Shown: piece after piece, positions 1 through 12,500 of the stretch
Position numbering within the stretch: the first letter of the stretch is position 1
How the letters are laid out: each line of letters starts with the position of its first letter
Assembly (NCBI GenBank): GCA_002110485.1
Contig: MOWL01000089.1
Span: 1,221,841 to 1,285,840, forward strand
From: Emergomyces orientalis
Lineage: Eukaryota; Ascomycota; Eurotiomycetes; Onygenales; Ajellomycetaceae
DNA: 64,000 nt
Direction of reading: 5' to 3'
Notes under the pieces: generated by a model
Told to the model about the DNA's origin: nothing
The model's input: only the letters and a program-made list of their open reading frames with translations
Databases searched by the model: none
Position numbers and translations under genes: made by a program

Positions 1-1120
1 AGAAAAAGAAAGAAAGAATAAAGCTTCGCACTGCCTTTTGCGATGACCGAGCCCATTATTTGTATTTGTGTCCAACCAACCCCCCTCTCCCTTTCCTTGG
101 AGAAGAGAAGAGAAAGAGGGGGGAATTCAGGACAAAGTTTCTTTTCCTTATTGCAGGAGGGTATATAAAGTATTCAAAACAGTATTAGGAAGGGGGGGTC
201 GGGAATTTAGGTAAGGTAAGGGGGATAGGTAGGGTAAAATAGTCACACACAGACACATACACTTGTTTACACAGTTGCATGCAATAAAATAAATGGAGGA
301 GAAATGAGAAAGCAGGAAAAATGAAAACCGAACGAGTACATCGATTAGACGACAAGTGGCAGAGGGGAAGAAGAGAAAATTGATGATGACGATGTTGAGA
401 CGATGATGTGATGATGATGAGATGATGATGATGATGATGATGATGAAGATGATAGATGGATAAATGAATTTCGCGGAACGCTTCACTAACAAAGGAAATA
501 AAAAGGATGAAAAGAGTTTTTAAAAAAAGGGGGAGGGGGAATGATATATGGACAAATTTTTTTTTTTTGGAATCTTCGATTAGAAACGGCTCGCGCTTGC
601 AAATGCTAGATTGGGAGAAATGAAGTTCTCATCCGTCCCATTTGGGAAAACAGATGATGATATCAAACTAGATAATTAGAAGTTAAGAAATAGGAAAAAA
701 GTATTTCACAGTAACAACTAAATGAAAAAAAAAAAAAAAAAAAAATTTAAAACATGCGTGCGTGTATTGGTTTGTTCAAACGCAACTTCTGGGTAATGCG
801 ATAAAATTTTGAAGAAAAAAAAAAGAAAACACGACATGGGAGAGAGGAAGGCCTTTCAGTCGTTTTTGTAAGCCTGGATTAATATCGGGTGATATCTGTT
901 GTGTGTCCAAGGAGGGGGAAACCCCATGGTACGCAGGTACTCTCAAAAGAGTTGGGGGTGCGTGTGTATGAATATGGTTAGTATCAAATGTAATATAGGA
1001 AGCCTAGGGATGTTATTTGGCGCATGGTTATGTGGTGAGGCTTGAGCTTCTGCACCTAGATCATCCCGTACTTAGAACAGAAAGAACATGGAAAATTTGC
1101 TGCTACTTCAATCTGGCCGC
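1..1120. other. 3' flank of the cyclin gene, no gene seen
   Basis: AT-rich, low-complexity DNA with several A and T homopolymers (for example near 550-570 and 723-745). I see no coding signature on either strand. Because the cyclin gene reads towards it from the right, part of this stretch is probably its 3' untranslated region and terminator area. Confidence 0.5.
381..450. repeat. (GAT)n-type trinucleotide microsatellite
   Basis: An almost pure run of GAT/ATG triplets with a few interruptions, the longest pure part being at about 409-446. It lies in non-coding DNA downstream of the cyclin gene. Open frames reading through it, such as a serine/isoleucine-rich minus-strand frame, are a by-product of the repeat. 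Confidence 0.85.
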
Positions 1121-2444
1121 TCAAAATACCCCATTGTACCCTACGGGTGGCTGTTGAGTAAAGTGTTGATGCTGGCTATAGGGATTCTCGTCTGGACGGT
1201 GGTGATAAGCGTGTGGAAATTGGACGCTGGAGGGTGGTGTCGGGGAACCATGGGTAATACCCGGGATTGACTTTGGAATATTGGAATTCCCGACACCGGC
1301 AAAAGCCTCGTTTTCAGGGGTGATTGGCGGCGTCAGATATCCATTGGTCATCGTCGAGGGATATTGGGGTTTTTGAGGGGTAGCCAGTCCAATCTCTCCG
1401 TTGTAGGGTTTGAGTTGCTCGGAAGAAGTATCCGCAGTGGGAGTTGGTGGGGTATAGGCCTTAGGTATCGACGCCTGGTGTGCAAGGAATTGTTCCAAAA
1501 GCCTAGACACCCGAGAATAACGTGCAGACGAGTATTTCCGACAAAGAACCTGCGATGGCTGGACCAAGTGCTGAGACAAGTTCACCAGCGTCAAGGAATC
1601 GTAATGGGATGCCCAGTCCGTATTTCGGGGCTGAGGACGGTTCAAAACGCATCGAGCGAGAGCGAGTGAAGCGCGAGCGAGATCCGACGACAGTTTCGAA
1701 ACGAAGTCCCTGTGGAATAGGGATATTTCCAAAATGTAAAGTGAAAGATGTTCCACCTCTGGGTCATATGGAGTGTCCACGAGTGCAAGTTGCAGGAAGC
1801 TGTCAACAGTGGGGTGACCTATCGCCCAACCTAGAGTTTGGAGAACATGCCATTCCATCTGTACGAACATGTCATCGTCATATTGGGAGCAGCACATTGT
1901 CTTGAGCTCCTTGATCGTTGGGACACGATCCTTCTTATCACCATACTTTGCAGCGATAAGCAATGCTGCACATCCAACTAACTGATAATGTTTTTTGTAA
2001 ACCACGCGTTTAGAGCAATAACGATCTAACAAGTTGACAGTAAGAAATAACGTTGATGGCAAAAGTTGGAAGGCAGTATGTGCTTCTATGAGGAAGTCGA
2101 GGAGATAGGGACGCATGAACCATTGGATCTCGGTCTGGATATCGATGGAATCAACATCCGGCAGGGTCGAGGACTATTCTCGAGGTTAGCCAAGGTTAGA
2201 AAGAAAAGAAGAATAAAAGATGACGAACATCCATCACGAGCATGTGAGCTAGAATATCATCCTGATATTCATCGCTAACTTGTTTTGATAACTCATCAGC
2301 AATCGCAAATTGACGTTCGCGAGCAGTAAGTTTTGCATGCTCCTTTGGACCAAGCCTGGGGCCAGGATACTCTGGTTCATACGATTCCACGAAGTAGGAG
2401 TCGCATGGCTGGAACGAAGACGTAGGGCGGTGTTGGTAGGCCAT
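1121..2444 (-). CDS. G1/S-type cyclin (Cln/Puc1-like)
   Basis: Predicted regulatory subunit of a Cdc28/Cdk1-type kinase acting at the G1/S transition. Two exons: 2444-2229 and 2173-1121. The 55-base intron has donor GTTCGT and acceptor AATAG and joins in phase 0, giving about 422 residues. The cyclin box starts near residue 90 with MRPYLLDFLIEAHTAF, the fungal form of the MRAILVDW motif, followed by LFLTVNLLDRYCSKR and AALLIAAKYGDKK. The C-terminal half, from about residue 270, is proline/serine/threonine-rich with TPP and SPTPP motifs, as in unstable PEST-bearing G1 cyclins. An ATG eight codons upstream (2468) is in frame and is an alternative start. The gene stands alone, with about 6 kb of non-coding DNA upstream. 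The family assignment is firm; the exact Cln/Puc class is inferred. Confidence 0.9.
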
Positions 2445-2468
2445 ATTGATAGCGTTTGAAGGGATCAA

Positions 2469-5400
2469 AAAAGTTCAGAAACCACTTCGAGAAGTTCACG
2501 CGTTGCGTTATTTGTGGTGAAGGAGAGGACCTGGAATATAACCCGTATATCTGAAAGGCTGCAAAAAGGAACGACGGAAGGTAAAAGAGAGTGACAGTCG
2601 TCTATTAAGTGGGAGGTTAAAGATTGAAAATTAGTTGGTGAAAAATTAAGGAGAGTTATGTGTCGATAATAATCGGCACGTTTAAATCGAAGTGGTCAGT
2701 CGACCGGATAATGTTTTTCTTTTTTGAGGATAAGCTAGCCAGGTGCAATTATGTGTCAGTAGCAATTCAATTCCGGGGTTAATAATATGAAAATATTTGG
2801 CAGAACAATATGAACGAGGGGGAGCATACCCAGTTTGACGTTTAGCAAGAAGGGCAAATGGGCACCCTTACTTCAGCAGCAGTCGCGTCATCTAATCTGG
2901 AACTCAGGAAAAGCTGAATTCGAAATCGATAGTGAATGGCCAGGTGAACGACGAGTCAACGTCTCCACCTATCAAGCCAACACGATAAGCTCCTAGATTG
3001 CTGATGGGGGAAACAGAAGCTTCCACAGGGTACAATTGCAAAGCCTAGGAACAAAGTCAATTGTGTTCGATATGGTGGGGAAGCGCCGTCTAGGGTGAGG
3101 TAGAAATGACAAGAGCCATTTGGTAGGAACAGGAACCGGAGCATACCTTCAAGGTTTGCCTGACTTTGGCGTGGGTGTGCCCTCGATGTGAAAGCAATCC
3201 TTACTGAATGCAAAGAGAGTTTCCAAGGCTGTAATGTTGAGATCTATTTAAATTAAAATGTTAGTATATAATTTGACCAGGCTTCCAACTCAGGCAAAAA
3301 TCGAACGTGAAGCAAGATTAAGTAAGGGGGGCTGGCGGGAAGTATAGGTGATGAGGTGATGAAGTGATATGTGCCAGCATACAAAGACCGTTTGCCAAAT
3401 ACGCGTATCATCGGGAAAGCCTGGCCCTTATTGCATTCGATTGATGAAGGTATATGAAGGTCAGGGAAATTCAACGTCGTGTGGAATTTTTACCAACGAA
3501 CGCCCCTTAAACAGCCTATGGACACGAGACAACAAGCTCCAGATTCTCCTTGGTGAATTTTTCACTTCCCCAACGGATCCCAAACAGCAAATTATTTTCG
3601 TTTTCGACTCGGCCAGCCTTCGAGGCGGGAATGAAGCAAGTCCGGCATAGTACGTCCACCTATGCCCGTTCCCCTCCAACCAAGGGGGATGTCGTAGGCT
3701 AGAAGTATATTCGTGATTCTCCACGCCCCAAAAATTCGATAAATGGCTTGCCAATGGACCCAGGGGGGCAACCGTAGTCATGTGCAGGGAGGACGGACAT
3801 CCGCCAGGAATTGGGCATTATACTCCAGGGGAGGGGGGGTTTTGATAAATATGCAGCAAGATATTAAAAAAAGTCTCAATTGAGCTTACCTTTGCAGCAG
3901 AAAATGTCCCAGAACCAAAACAAAAACCAGAGCGGACAGCCCAAGGAGTTATTTTTCTTTTCGTTCTTCTCCTTATTAAATTTTTTTTTCTCTCTCCCTT
4001 CTAACTCGAGGGGGTGGGTTTTAAGGAGAACCGTCAACGTCGCAATTGGAAGGGGGGAGGACGGACACCGTTCGAAGAAGGGGAGGGAGGCTTTTGAGGG
4101 AGGGAATGAAGGACGATGAAGCAGAGGAACAAGAAGAAGAAGAGGAAAAGAGGAGTCGAGGATCGAGGATCAGGAAAGACCCACGAAAAAGGCTCGACAC
4201 GAGAGGGGGTGGTTTGAGAAGAAATGGAAGAAGGGTGGGAGACGATTTTAAGTCAACTGGATGTCAGTCAACGTTCCAAGTCAACCACCGGACAGAACCA
4301 GATCCCCAGATTTCTCTCCTAAGAATTACAGGGTAAGGGAAATGAGAGGAGAGGAGAAGAGGAGAGGAGGAGGAAGTCTCTCCAGAGGGGTGCGGAAGAA
4401 AAGAGAGGAGAGGGAGGGAAAGGGTGAGAGGGAGATGAGACACGAAGAGGAGGGAGAGAGAGCGAGAAATGGAAGAAGAAGAAGAATAAGAAGAGAGGAC
4501 GAGGTTAGAGGCAGAGAGAGTGGAGAGTGGAGTGAGGGTTGGTTGGAGGCTGTTTTTGGAGGCTCAGTGGACGCTGGTCTGGGCTGGGTGATTGGCCTGG
4601 AGGCATCGGTATCGGGGGAACACCAAACTGGGGGGAAACCGTGTTCTGGTATGCGTATGTATGGTATGTATTACGGTATGTACGGTGTACGGTGTATCAG
4701 GTATGTATCAGTATTCGGTAATGTTACAGCTCCCTTCTTTCTCATGTTGCTGGCTGGCAGTAATTGGCAGGGCAGGGCAGTCAGTCAGTTACCTAGGGGC
4801 GTGTTCGGTTGCACCTCAAACCTACTCTAGAATAACCTCAAATAATAGTGGATATTTTCACCCCATTTGACTAACCTGAATTAGATCTTATTAGAGATCT
4901 TCTTGTCAGAGATAAAATAATGCCAGAGGTTCACAGAGGTAAACTGTGACAACCGAACGCGGCCTAGGTAGTTTGTTGGCGATGTCTGTTCTTTTTTTCC
5001 CCTTCTTCTTCCTCCCTGAAAGTATTAATAACGTTGTTGTCCCTTGTATGCCACGTAACTTGTATACGAGTTTTCCAGTTATCCAGTCCCCTAACTCCTA
5101 TTCGATATCAGCTCTTCTTCTTGCTTTCGCTTGCCGCTTTCCTCCCTCTTACCCGCTCTCCAGTAACTTATCGGTTTACTTCTCAAACTCCCTTCCTGTC
5201 CACTCTTCCTGCCACTGTGGTGTTGGGATGGAATGGATGCGGAGTTGTGAGAAACCTGGAGACAGAAGGGACTTGTGATAAAAATTTAAAGGTACTCTAG
5301 TCCCACGTCCATCCAATAAGCCCCTCAAATGCTCTACATTACGAGACAGGCCCGGACAGGTGTGTATATTAATCATCATTACTTCCCCCTCCTGGTGGCT

Positions 5401-8400
5401 GGCTGGTTCCTAGTTTTTGGTTTTGCCTTTTCGCCTCAAGATTGTATCCTTGTATCCTTGTAGCGATTGAGTTCCATCCTTCTGGGATGTATTGGAGAGA
5501 TTTTCTCATTGGAGACGCAACCCATTACTACAATTAGATAGAGTACCTAGGTTTGTTATTCCCGCCGTATCTGCGAGGATAACACATACAGAGTACAGAT
5601 ACAGAGTACATGTTCGCTCCCATCGCGTTCAAACGCGCCCACTCCACTTTTGGCGCAAATGCTATCCTTTTTTCGTTCCTTGGAACAAAACAAATAAATC
5701 ATTACAATTATTTAATCTTAAATAAATAACTCCTCCAAAAATGTAAGGAACAGGTGACTACCCACATCATCATGAATGGAGATCTAACCCATTCAATTCA
5801 ATCCAAGGGCCATCAAATGCCAGATCATTCATATATAGACTATCTCGTGTCTCCATCCATTAGTTTGAAGCAGCCTACTACTAGACCTATGTAACAGTTC
5901 GTCATTGACTCCCAGGAACGAAATATAGAGTTGGGATACGAAAAAAGTCCTGCTTTTCTCTTTTCCTCCTTCTCCCCCTTGTTAACTGAATCCGGGGTTC
6001 TACGTTTCTTGGCCTGCTAAAATAAAAAGAGCCGAATAAAACGCCCGAGCTGACCTGGGGTTCCATGGGAGCTTCTTCCCTGTTTATGAATGCGGAGAGC
6101 GCTCGGCAGATAGTTATAATTCATATTATTAGGAAGGGGGTTTTTTATTTCAGTCTTCTTTTGCCCATCTTTCTCTTTTATGGTAAGAATCGATATATCA
6201 CCCTTCATTTTTGCCCTTCATTTTTGCCGAAAAAATGTAATGCAACATTTTATCACACAGATGGTTGAAGATTAAAGACTCACTTTCTTACAACAATATA
6301 CCAAAATAATAATACTGTCAGATATCTTACAACAACCATTAGCAGTAGGGAGGAACCTTGCAACGGAGACAATAGACAACAACATGGAGGCGAGACACAT
6401 TTTCTATTTTAGGGTTGATGATTACTCGTGGCGTAACTACAGTTATAAAAAATATCTTCGAAACCCCTCATAAAAATTCCCGCTTTGATACAAAAGAGTT
6501 ATGAAAGACAGAAAAAAAAGAAAAGAAAGACAAGGCAACTAAATGAATATCCTTTGAATACACCCCGAAGCGGCGGCGTTGCCAGCGCTATATTGCAGCA
6601 TTTCAAGCAATAGCTTCACTAACCCAACCTGATTTGCTCACTTACTCTGCTCCCCCAATAACATACAGGACAAAAAAGCCTTAAACCCATCAAACTGAAT
6701 ATATAACATCATAACCGGCATGTGCATGTTGCAGAATAACTATCGAACGGCGTACATGTATACGTATATGTACGGGCACATATGTAGTAGCATCGCAAAC
6801 CTACAATGCTCCGTGTGCGACAATTGCCATCGTGGCCATTAATCACTATCATCTGTTCATACTGCCATTAACCACCATCAACTGCCATCAAACACGATAC
6901 AAGGTTTATTACACGTCTCTTTTGTTCAGGCTAGCCATCAAAGAAGTTCAAAAATCTTGCGCATGCAAATGTAGCTCAGACAGGAAACGGAACAGCGGCG
7001 AGTCTTACAAACGTTTATACACTTAGTAGCTAGGCAGTACATATCCGCCCTATCAGGAAGACGGCAAGGGAAAAAACCCCTTTTTGTCAAAATTCCGTTC
7101 TTGCCCGAGGGGGTATGTTTTGTACAGAAAGCGGAAAGGGGTTCGCTGGTGATAGCATCATCACTCTGCATCTAATGATATCTCCCATTTTTCCACCCCT
7201 CCCAGCAGCACCTAAGTATTTCTTTCACGACCTCTTGAGCTGGCATCCGACTGTATCCATCAATATCTCAATAATCTGTTTCCATGCAGTCACTGATTAC
7301 GGATGATGATAAAGAAGTTATTCAAAAATAAGAGCAATAACTTCAAACCATTGAGAACAGGCTTGTAAAATTTTCCCAAAGTTGCTGAATACGGGGAACA
7401 GGAACGAAATCTACAGTGACTTTTGACATCAGGCACCCGCGAGGATGATAAATACTGGGATCCTCCAGATTAACAAGGGTTGCTGATACTCTCGTCCGTG
7501 TCTCATTAATTCATCCCACTCTTTCTCAGTCTTTTTCATTTTATTTTTTAATTTAATTTAATGTAATTTTTTTGCAACCACTCATGGAAGTAGAACCTAC
7601 TCGTCACAGTCAATGTTATGTTCCCCAAGATTAGCGATGCAGTGAATAACTGGCCCAAACAATAAAAAGAGTAAGAGAATCATCGAGAATCATCTCAGCA
7701 TGATGTATATATGCGCATTTTGTTCTCTATTATATTTTTTCTTTTGGAATATATGTTCATTCACCAGGCCTTTGTTTATCAGCTTGGAGATCAACGGACA
7801 GCATCAGTATTTCTTAAATCTACTCTGAAGTCTTTATAAGAAAGAAATTCTAAGAAAGTTAAAAGTCTCGTCAGCCAGAAATGTTCCAGGCCCTATCAGA
7901 GCCACGTGAGCCCCCGGATTTTCATGGCCTCTCCTCTTTTCTATCCGATCATACTCCTTTGAAATGTCATAACTTGAAGCGGGCCAATATATATATATAT
8001 ATATAAAACTCAGCATCTTACTTTTATGTAAATAAGAAAGAGAAAAAAACACCCTACGCGAAGGTGATTACGCTCCTTGCCCAGCAATTTTCGCTCCCAT
8101 GCGCAGGTAAAAACTCTCAGGGCGGGATTTATCCAACACTGAGACCGGAGCGCTGGAAAGCATGGCCCATAGCAGTGGGTACGGAGAAGTTGAAACATGC
8201 CAGTCGACTGCCCACCGCTACCCTCCCGCGTGCTGAAACATTATTTTAACTTCCCTGTCATAGCCCTCCTTCCGGTGGAGAGAATTCAAGCAGATTCCCT
8301 GTTTAACCAATTCATAAGTTATTGCGAGTCGTTGCCGAGCAGTAGCAGCAGCAGTCCGTATAAAAGGGCCTGCGCTTAACTTACGAGCACTCGCGGTCAA

Positions 8401-8436
8401 AAGATACGTTTCTGCACCGTTTTTTTACTTTTCTCG
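2469..8436. other. Long intergenic region upstream of the cyclin
   Basis: About 6 kb without a recognisable gene on either strand. All open frames are short (below 190 codons), overlap each other on both strands and look like nothing known. It probably holds the cyclin promoter and a long 5' leader. A strongly purine-rich block (4041-4540) and a GTAC/GTAT-rich stretch near 4650-4720 are the only visible structures. Poly-T and AT runs are common from 6100 to 8050. Confidence 0.5.
4041..4540. repeat. 500-base purine-rich tract (pyrimidine-rich on the cyclin sense strand)
   Basis: On the plus strand this stretch is dominated by G and A with very few pyrimidines, in irregular GGAGG, GAAGA and GAGAGAG units. 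On the minus strand, the sense strand of the cyclin, it is therefore a CT-rich tract 1.6-2.1 kb upstream of the start codon. CT-rich blocks often lie next to transcription starts in filamentous fungi, so it may mark the cyclin core promoter. That role is inferred. Charged open frames through it (such as 4261-4830) follow from the base composition. Confidence 0.6.
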
Positions 8437-9501
8437 ATGAGAATGATGGATGGTGATATCCAAGGTGATAAGGCGGCGAATTTTCACCAGGGTATATCGA
8501 GATGTGCGGCGTTTGGCTTGGCGTGACACCGACAGCTGAGCGGGAGGTCGAGGGGATGATAAATGCCTTCGCCGAATACCTTTTTCAGAACTTCTTTTTA
8601 CCGCGTATGTATTTCCGTGCCTCTGTTACCACCATCTTCAGTTGATTCAAGTTTACCATAGTGAAGGCTGCAGCTTCAAAGACATCGCGGCAGACACCAA
8701 TTACATTGGCGGCTCCATCACTTGAAAATGTGATCAAGACACCGACAACACAGCTGTCGACTCTTTGTCGAGACTGCCTAATCCGGGACCACAACCGGTG
8801 TTTGGTGACGGGGGCATTCAACTTCCCCGAGGCTGTAAACCGGGCGGATCGAGGTGCCAGCCCCAAGGATGACCATGCGCTGCCACTGGACTTTGACAAT
8901 GACCATTTTGACGAACTTGAAGTTGCCCATATCATACCACGTTCTATCATGTCTACAAAAGCTGGTGACGGCCAGCTAGAGTTGGTAGGTTGTACTGCCT
9001 CCCAAATTTTCCGGCGATAGAACAATTTCCTGAGTGCGATTCTAGAGCGAATCCAAGAAAATTACCTTTTCAATTCTCGACATGTTTGACCCCGGGATCG
9101 TTCATTTGATCAGGGGGGTGAATATTGACCGCCCGACCAACGCCCTCACATTGACAGGTCGTGCCCATGAATGTTTTGGCCTGTTCCATTTAACATTTGA
9201 AGCCATGGATGGGCTAACGCACTCTGAACATACATATAGAATCTATTCCCCAGAGCAGGCAGTTGCTCATATGCTAAAACTCCCAGTAACACGTACCCTT
9301 TGTCTCTCGCCAAAAACTTGCGCGATTGACCCACCGTCGCCACGATTACTTGCCCTGCATCGTGCGATCGCTATTGTACTAGAGTTAAGTGGTGCAGGAG
9401 AATACATTGACCGGATCATTCGCGACACGGAAGAAGTGTCTGCGAGAAATGATGGATCTGCGGAACTTGGGCGCATCGTCTCCCTGAGATTGGGTGGTTA
9501 G
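8437..9501 (+). CDS. HNH nuclease-domain protein
   Basis: Member of a fungal family carrying an HNH-type nuclease fold; its cellular role is not known. The likely structure is four exons: 8437-8491, 8536-8604, 8662-8984 and 9046-9501, giving about 300 residues. The introns at 8605-8661 (GTATGT...CATAG) and 8985-9045 (GTAGGT...TCTAG) are well supported because they restore the frame exactly. The first intron (44 bases) is short and less sure; without it a start at 8502 is possible. The domain runs from about residue 80 to 135, with CLIRDHNRCLVTG followed by EVAHIIPRSI, whose histidine fits the metal/catalytic position. The conserved C-terminal part contains MFDPGIVHLI, DPPSPRLLALHRAI and LSGAGEYID. 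A 146-codon frame on the opposite strand (8585-9025) is a shadow. Confidence 0.8.
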
Positions 9502-12500
9502 TTGGATGGTATCGCAAGTCCATGGTTCCCCACCATAAAAGCGTGTATATATTCTTCTCTCTTTAATCATCCATGTGTATGCTATAGTTATGAGAATTCA
9601 GCCAAGTTTCTGGGGAAAAGCGAGGAAGCTAAGTAGTTATTCCCCCTCAGTGTCATTGTGAGATGACATTGCATAAATTAAATTGACATATCACATTACC
9701 TAAACTAGCTCTTTCATGCATACCTACTCCGCGTTGGTAGATAGCTATGGGCAATATCAGAGGTCCTTTTTTTCTTTCTTTTTGTTCAATAGTTCTATGC
9801 AACAAGTAGATAGCTCCGTCCTTGAGACAGGATACCCGTCTCTGGCTTTATAACAGCCTTCAGGTATTAGTTACGGTTATACGGTTGATGTTAATTAACT
9901 ATGCAATGAAGGAGGTACAGTACATACAAACACCCCCCGCCCACCCAACAGCCATGACATGGCATGCAGCTTTGAAACAGAGCAGACAAAACCAAAACCA
10001 AACAAAAGGAAGTGCTCTCCTTATTTATTCAAGCACTAATTTCTCGAGATAACGCACTCGTTATAGTTTCAAGTTGATGCAGTTATATGGGAACGGGTAG
10101 AAATGTTGGCCATACAATGCACTCGTTGAACAACTTACAGGTATGTATAGTACAGAACATGAAACATGAGGAATGTAACTTCATGGTACTGTAACGAGAG
10201 AGTAAATGTGTTCAATACATGGACAGCTAACAGAGGACTCCCCAAATGCAGCAGATTCTCAAGTTTCAGAGAGAGCATTAACTTAAATTAACACCTGGCA
10301 TTTACGCCCCCGGAAGATATAAATATCCTGTTACACGCCAGGCCGCCTCGTCCGCCCAGCATGTGGCTTTCCCTCCGTGTATTTTATACCTGGGGTATGT
10401 ATGTCACACAAAGCCCTGAAGATGTCTGAATTAGTAATGATTCGCCCGCTGACATCGAAACAACCTTCTGAAACTCCGTTTCATTGTCATTATCGTTGTT
10501 CTATCATGATAACATCATCTGTTGAAATTGGTGTGTCGTCTGTTGACGCATCGCAACCGCCCATGTATGTTTAACACGGGGGCTTCTTGTCTGGTTGGTC
10601 TGGTTTTGGCCTAACCAGTACCATACCCGTTCGTCATCACGTAACGTACGTACAGTACGAGTATGAGATGTCCAGATACGCCAGCGATGGCATTGTGTCT
10701 GGTTGGTTAAGATCCGTAGGGCTGCCCTGTGAATTTTTTTCTCCAGCCCAGATTTAATTGCAGGCTAATCGCTGCGTCCTGCTTCCACTCCCACTCTCCC
10801 TTCATTGTTACGGTTTTGAAGAATGCAGTCTGTATGTACAGATTTACCCTACAGATTTACCCTACCTCCGGTATGAAATTAATTGGTTACATGCACCCGA
10901 AACAGCCCATACATATCCCACTTCTTTCCCATGAATCATCAACCCATGGAATTGAACAAATAAATCAATAAATGAACATATAAGCATCTTCGACACCCAA
11001 AACTTGAAAAAACTCCAACTGTGGTAGACATCCGTTCTCGTTGGCCCAACCTTCTTCGATACGGGTCTAGCCCACCACTTAATCAGCCAAAGGGAAACAT
11101 TGGAGAAGCTGAAAAGAATTTTCTTTCTGGTCCCATGAGAACCATCTCAAGATGCAGTGTGAATTTAGGTTGGGAAAACCAATAAGCTTAAATTCTTTCC
11201 CCATTGGTGAAAGCTCTAGCAAAGCACAAATTAGTAGTTACGGGGTGTATGGCTCGTCTTCCCTTCCTGAACAGTCGGTCCCGTTAGTCTATTATTACTT
11301 TCCTTCTCGAATCGAACCTGAAATGCCGTTTCCTCAACGACCAGGCCGGCAATGGGACGGTATCTTTTGGATTTGAATTAACTAAGAGCTGGTTCCGTAT
11401 AGGGAGAGAGATTGGAGTATGTATATCCAGCCCGTTTCATTGATGGAGGCACAAGTCAGCCGGGTGGTTCGTTCGTGTGTACGAGCAGAGAAACCCTACT
11501 AGTCCATGCATGAAAATCCATTCCCATGGGTAAGTTTAGTAGAAATCGACATTGACAAGTACCCTTTATAGGGTCAAATCTTCCTTCAAAGCCGTCCATT
11601 CGATCGAAAAATAAAACCCCTCCGACCGTATCTTCACTCATCCGGCATGATTAGTTAGTTAGCAAAAAGTTACATGATTAGCTAATTGCTCTGCGTCGTC
11701 CACGGTCGAAAATGACGTGCGTTTTGAAAAGAACAGGACGAAATTACACATGGACGGGGGAACGAAAAGAGGAGAAAACTTGGCCTAGCCCCGAAATTCA
11801 TTGCATCAAATAGTGTGTTTGCCATCTGCGATCTGGCAGCAAATAAGAAGCTGGAGAAGGCAATTGAGCAGGGAAACGCGAGATGCAAGGCCAGGGGGGT
11901 GGTTAATGGGTTTTTGTCGCGCTTAGGGGCTTGGAAGGACTAGACGTATGGGCAGGTTTAAATAAGGGCTGTGTGTACGGAACATGTAAAATATTCAGAT
12001 AAGAGGTACTGTAATTACAGGAGATTGCTCTGTTGATTGGAATACTTACTTCTTGGACAATTCATCATTATGGGATTTGCATGCATATCATAAAGAAATA
12101 TATACGTTTATTTTACTTTTGTTAATAAATTCTTTTTCTGCCCTGTTTACACAAGTGAAATATTGTCCATGCAGAATAGGCTTCCTGGTGTCAATTCCCC
12201 GTAGTTCGCTTGGAATTGGAATACATACGCTTGACAAGATGATACAGAGTACTTATCTTACTGTACGATACTGGCTTGCTGGTACTCCTGAGATAACAGG
12301 CAAGCCCGGTAGCTTTTATTATTCACAACATGAAATTTTGGATTTTTCTCTCCTTGCAACCAGACAAAACCCTCCGCAACAATATACGTAGAACATATTG
12401 ATTTTAAAGAAGAATGTGAGGAGTCATTTGCTGAGAATTCATTAAAATCCTCAAAAACCCTACATAGCCAGAGTTTTTATTGAAGGGTCGCTGATGAGTA

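Noticed and set aside
4261..4830. 189-codon Arg/Glu/Gly-rich frame
   Set aside because: It is produced by the purine-rich tract; low complexity and no conserved pattern.
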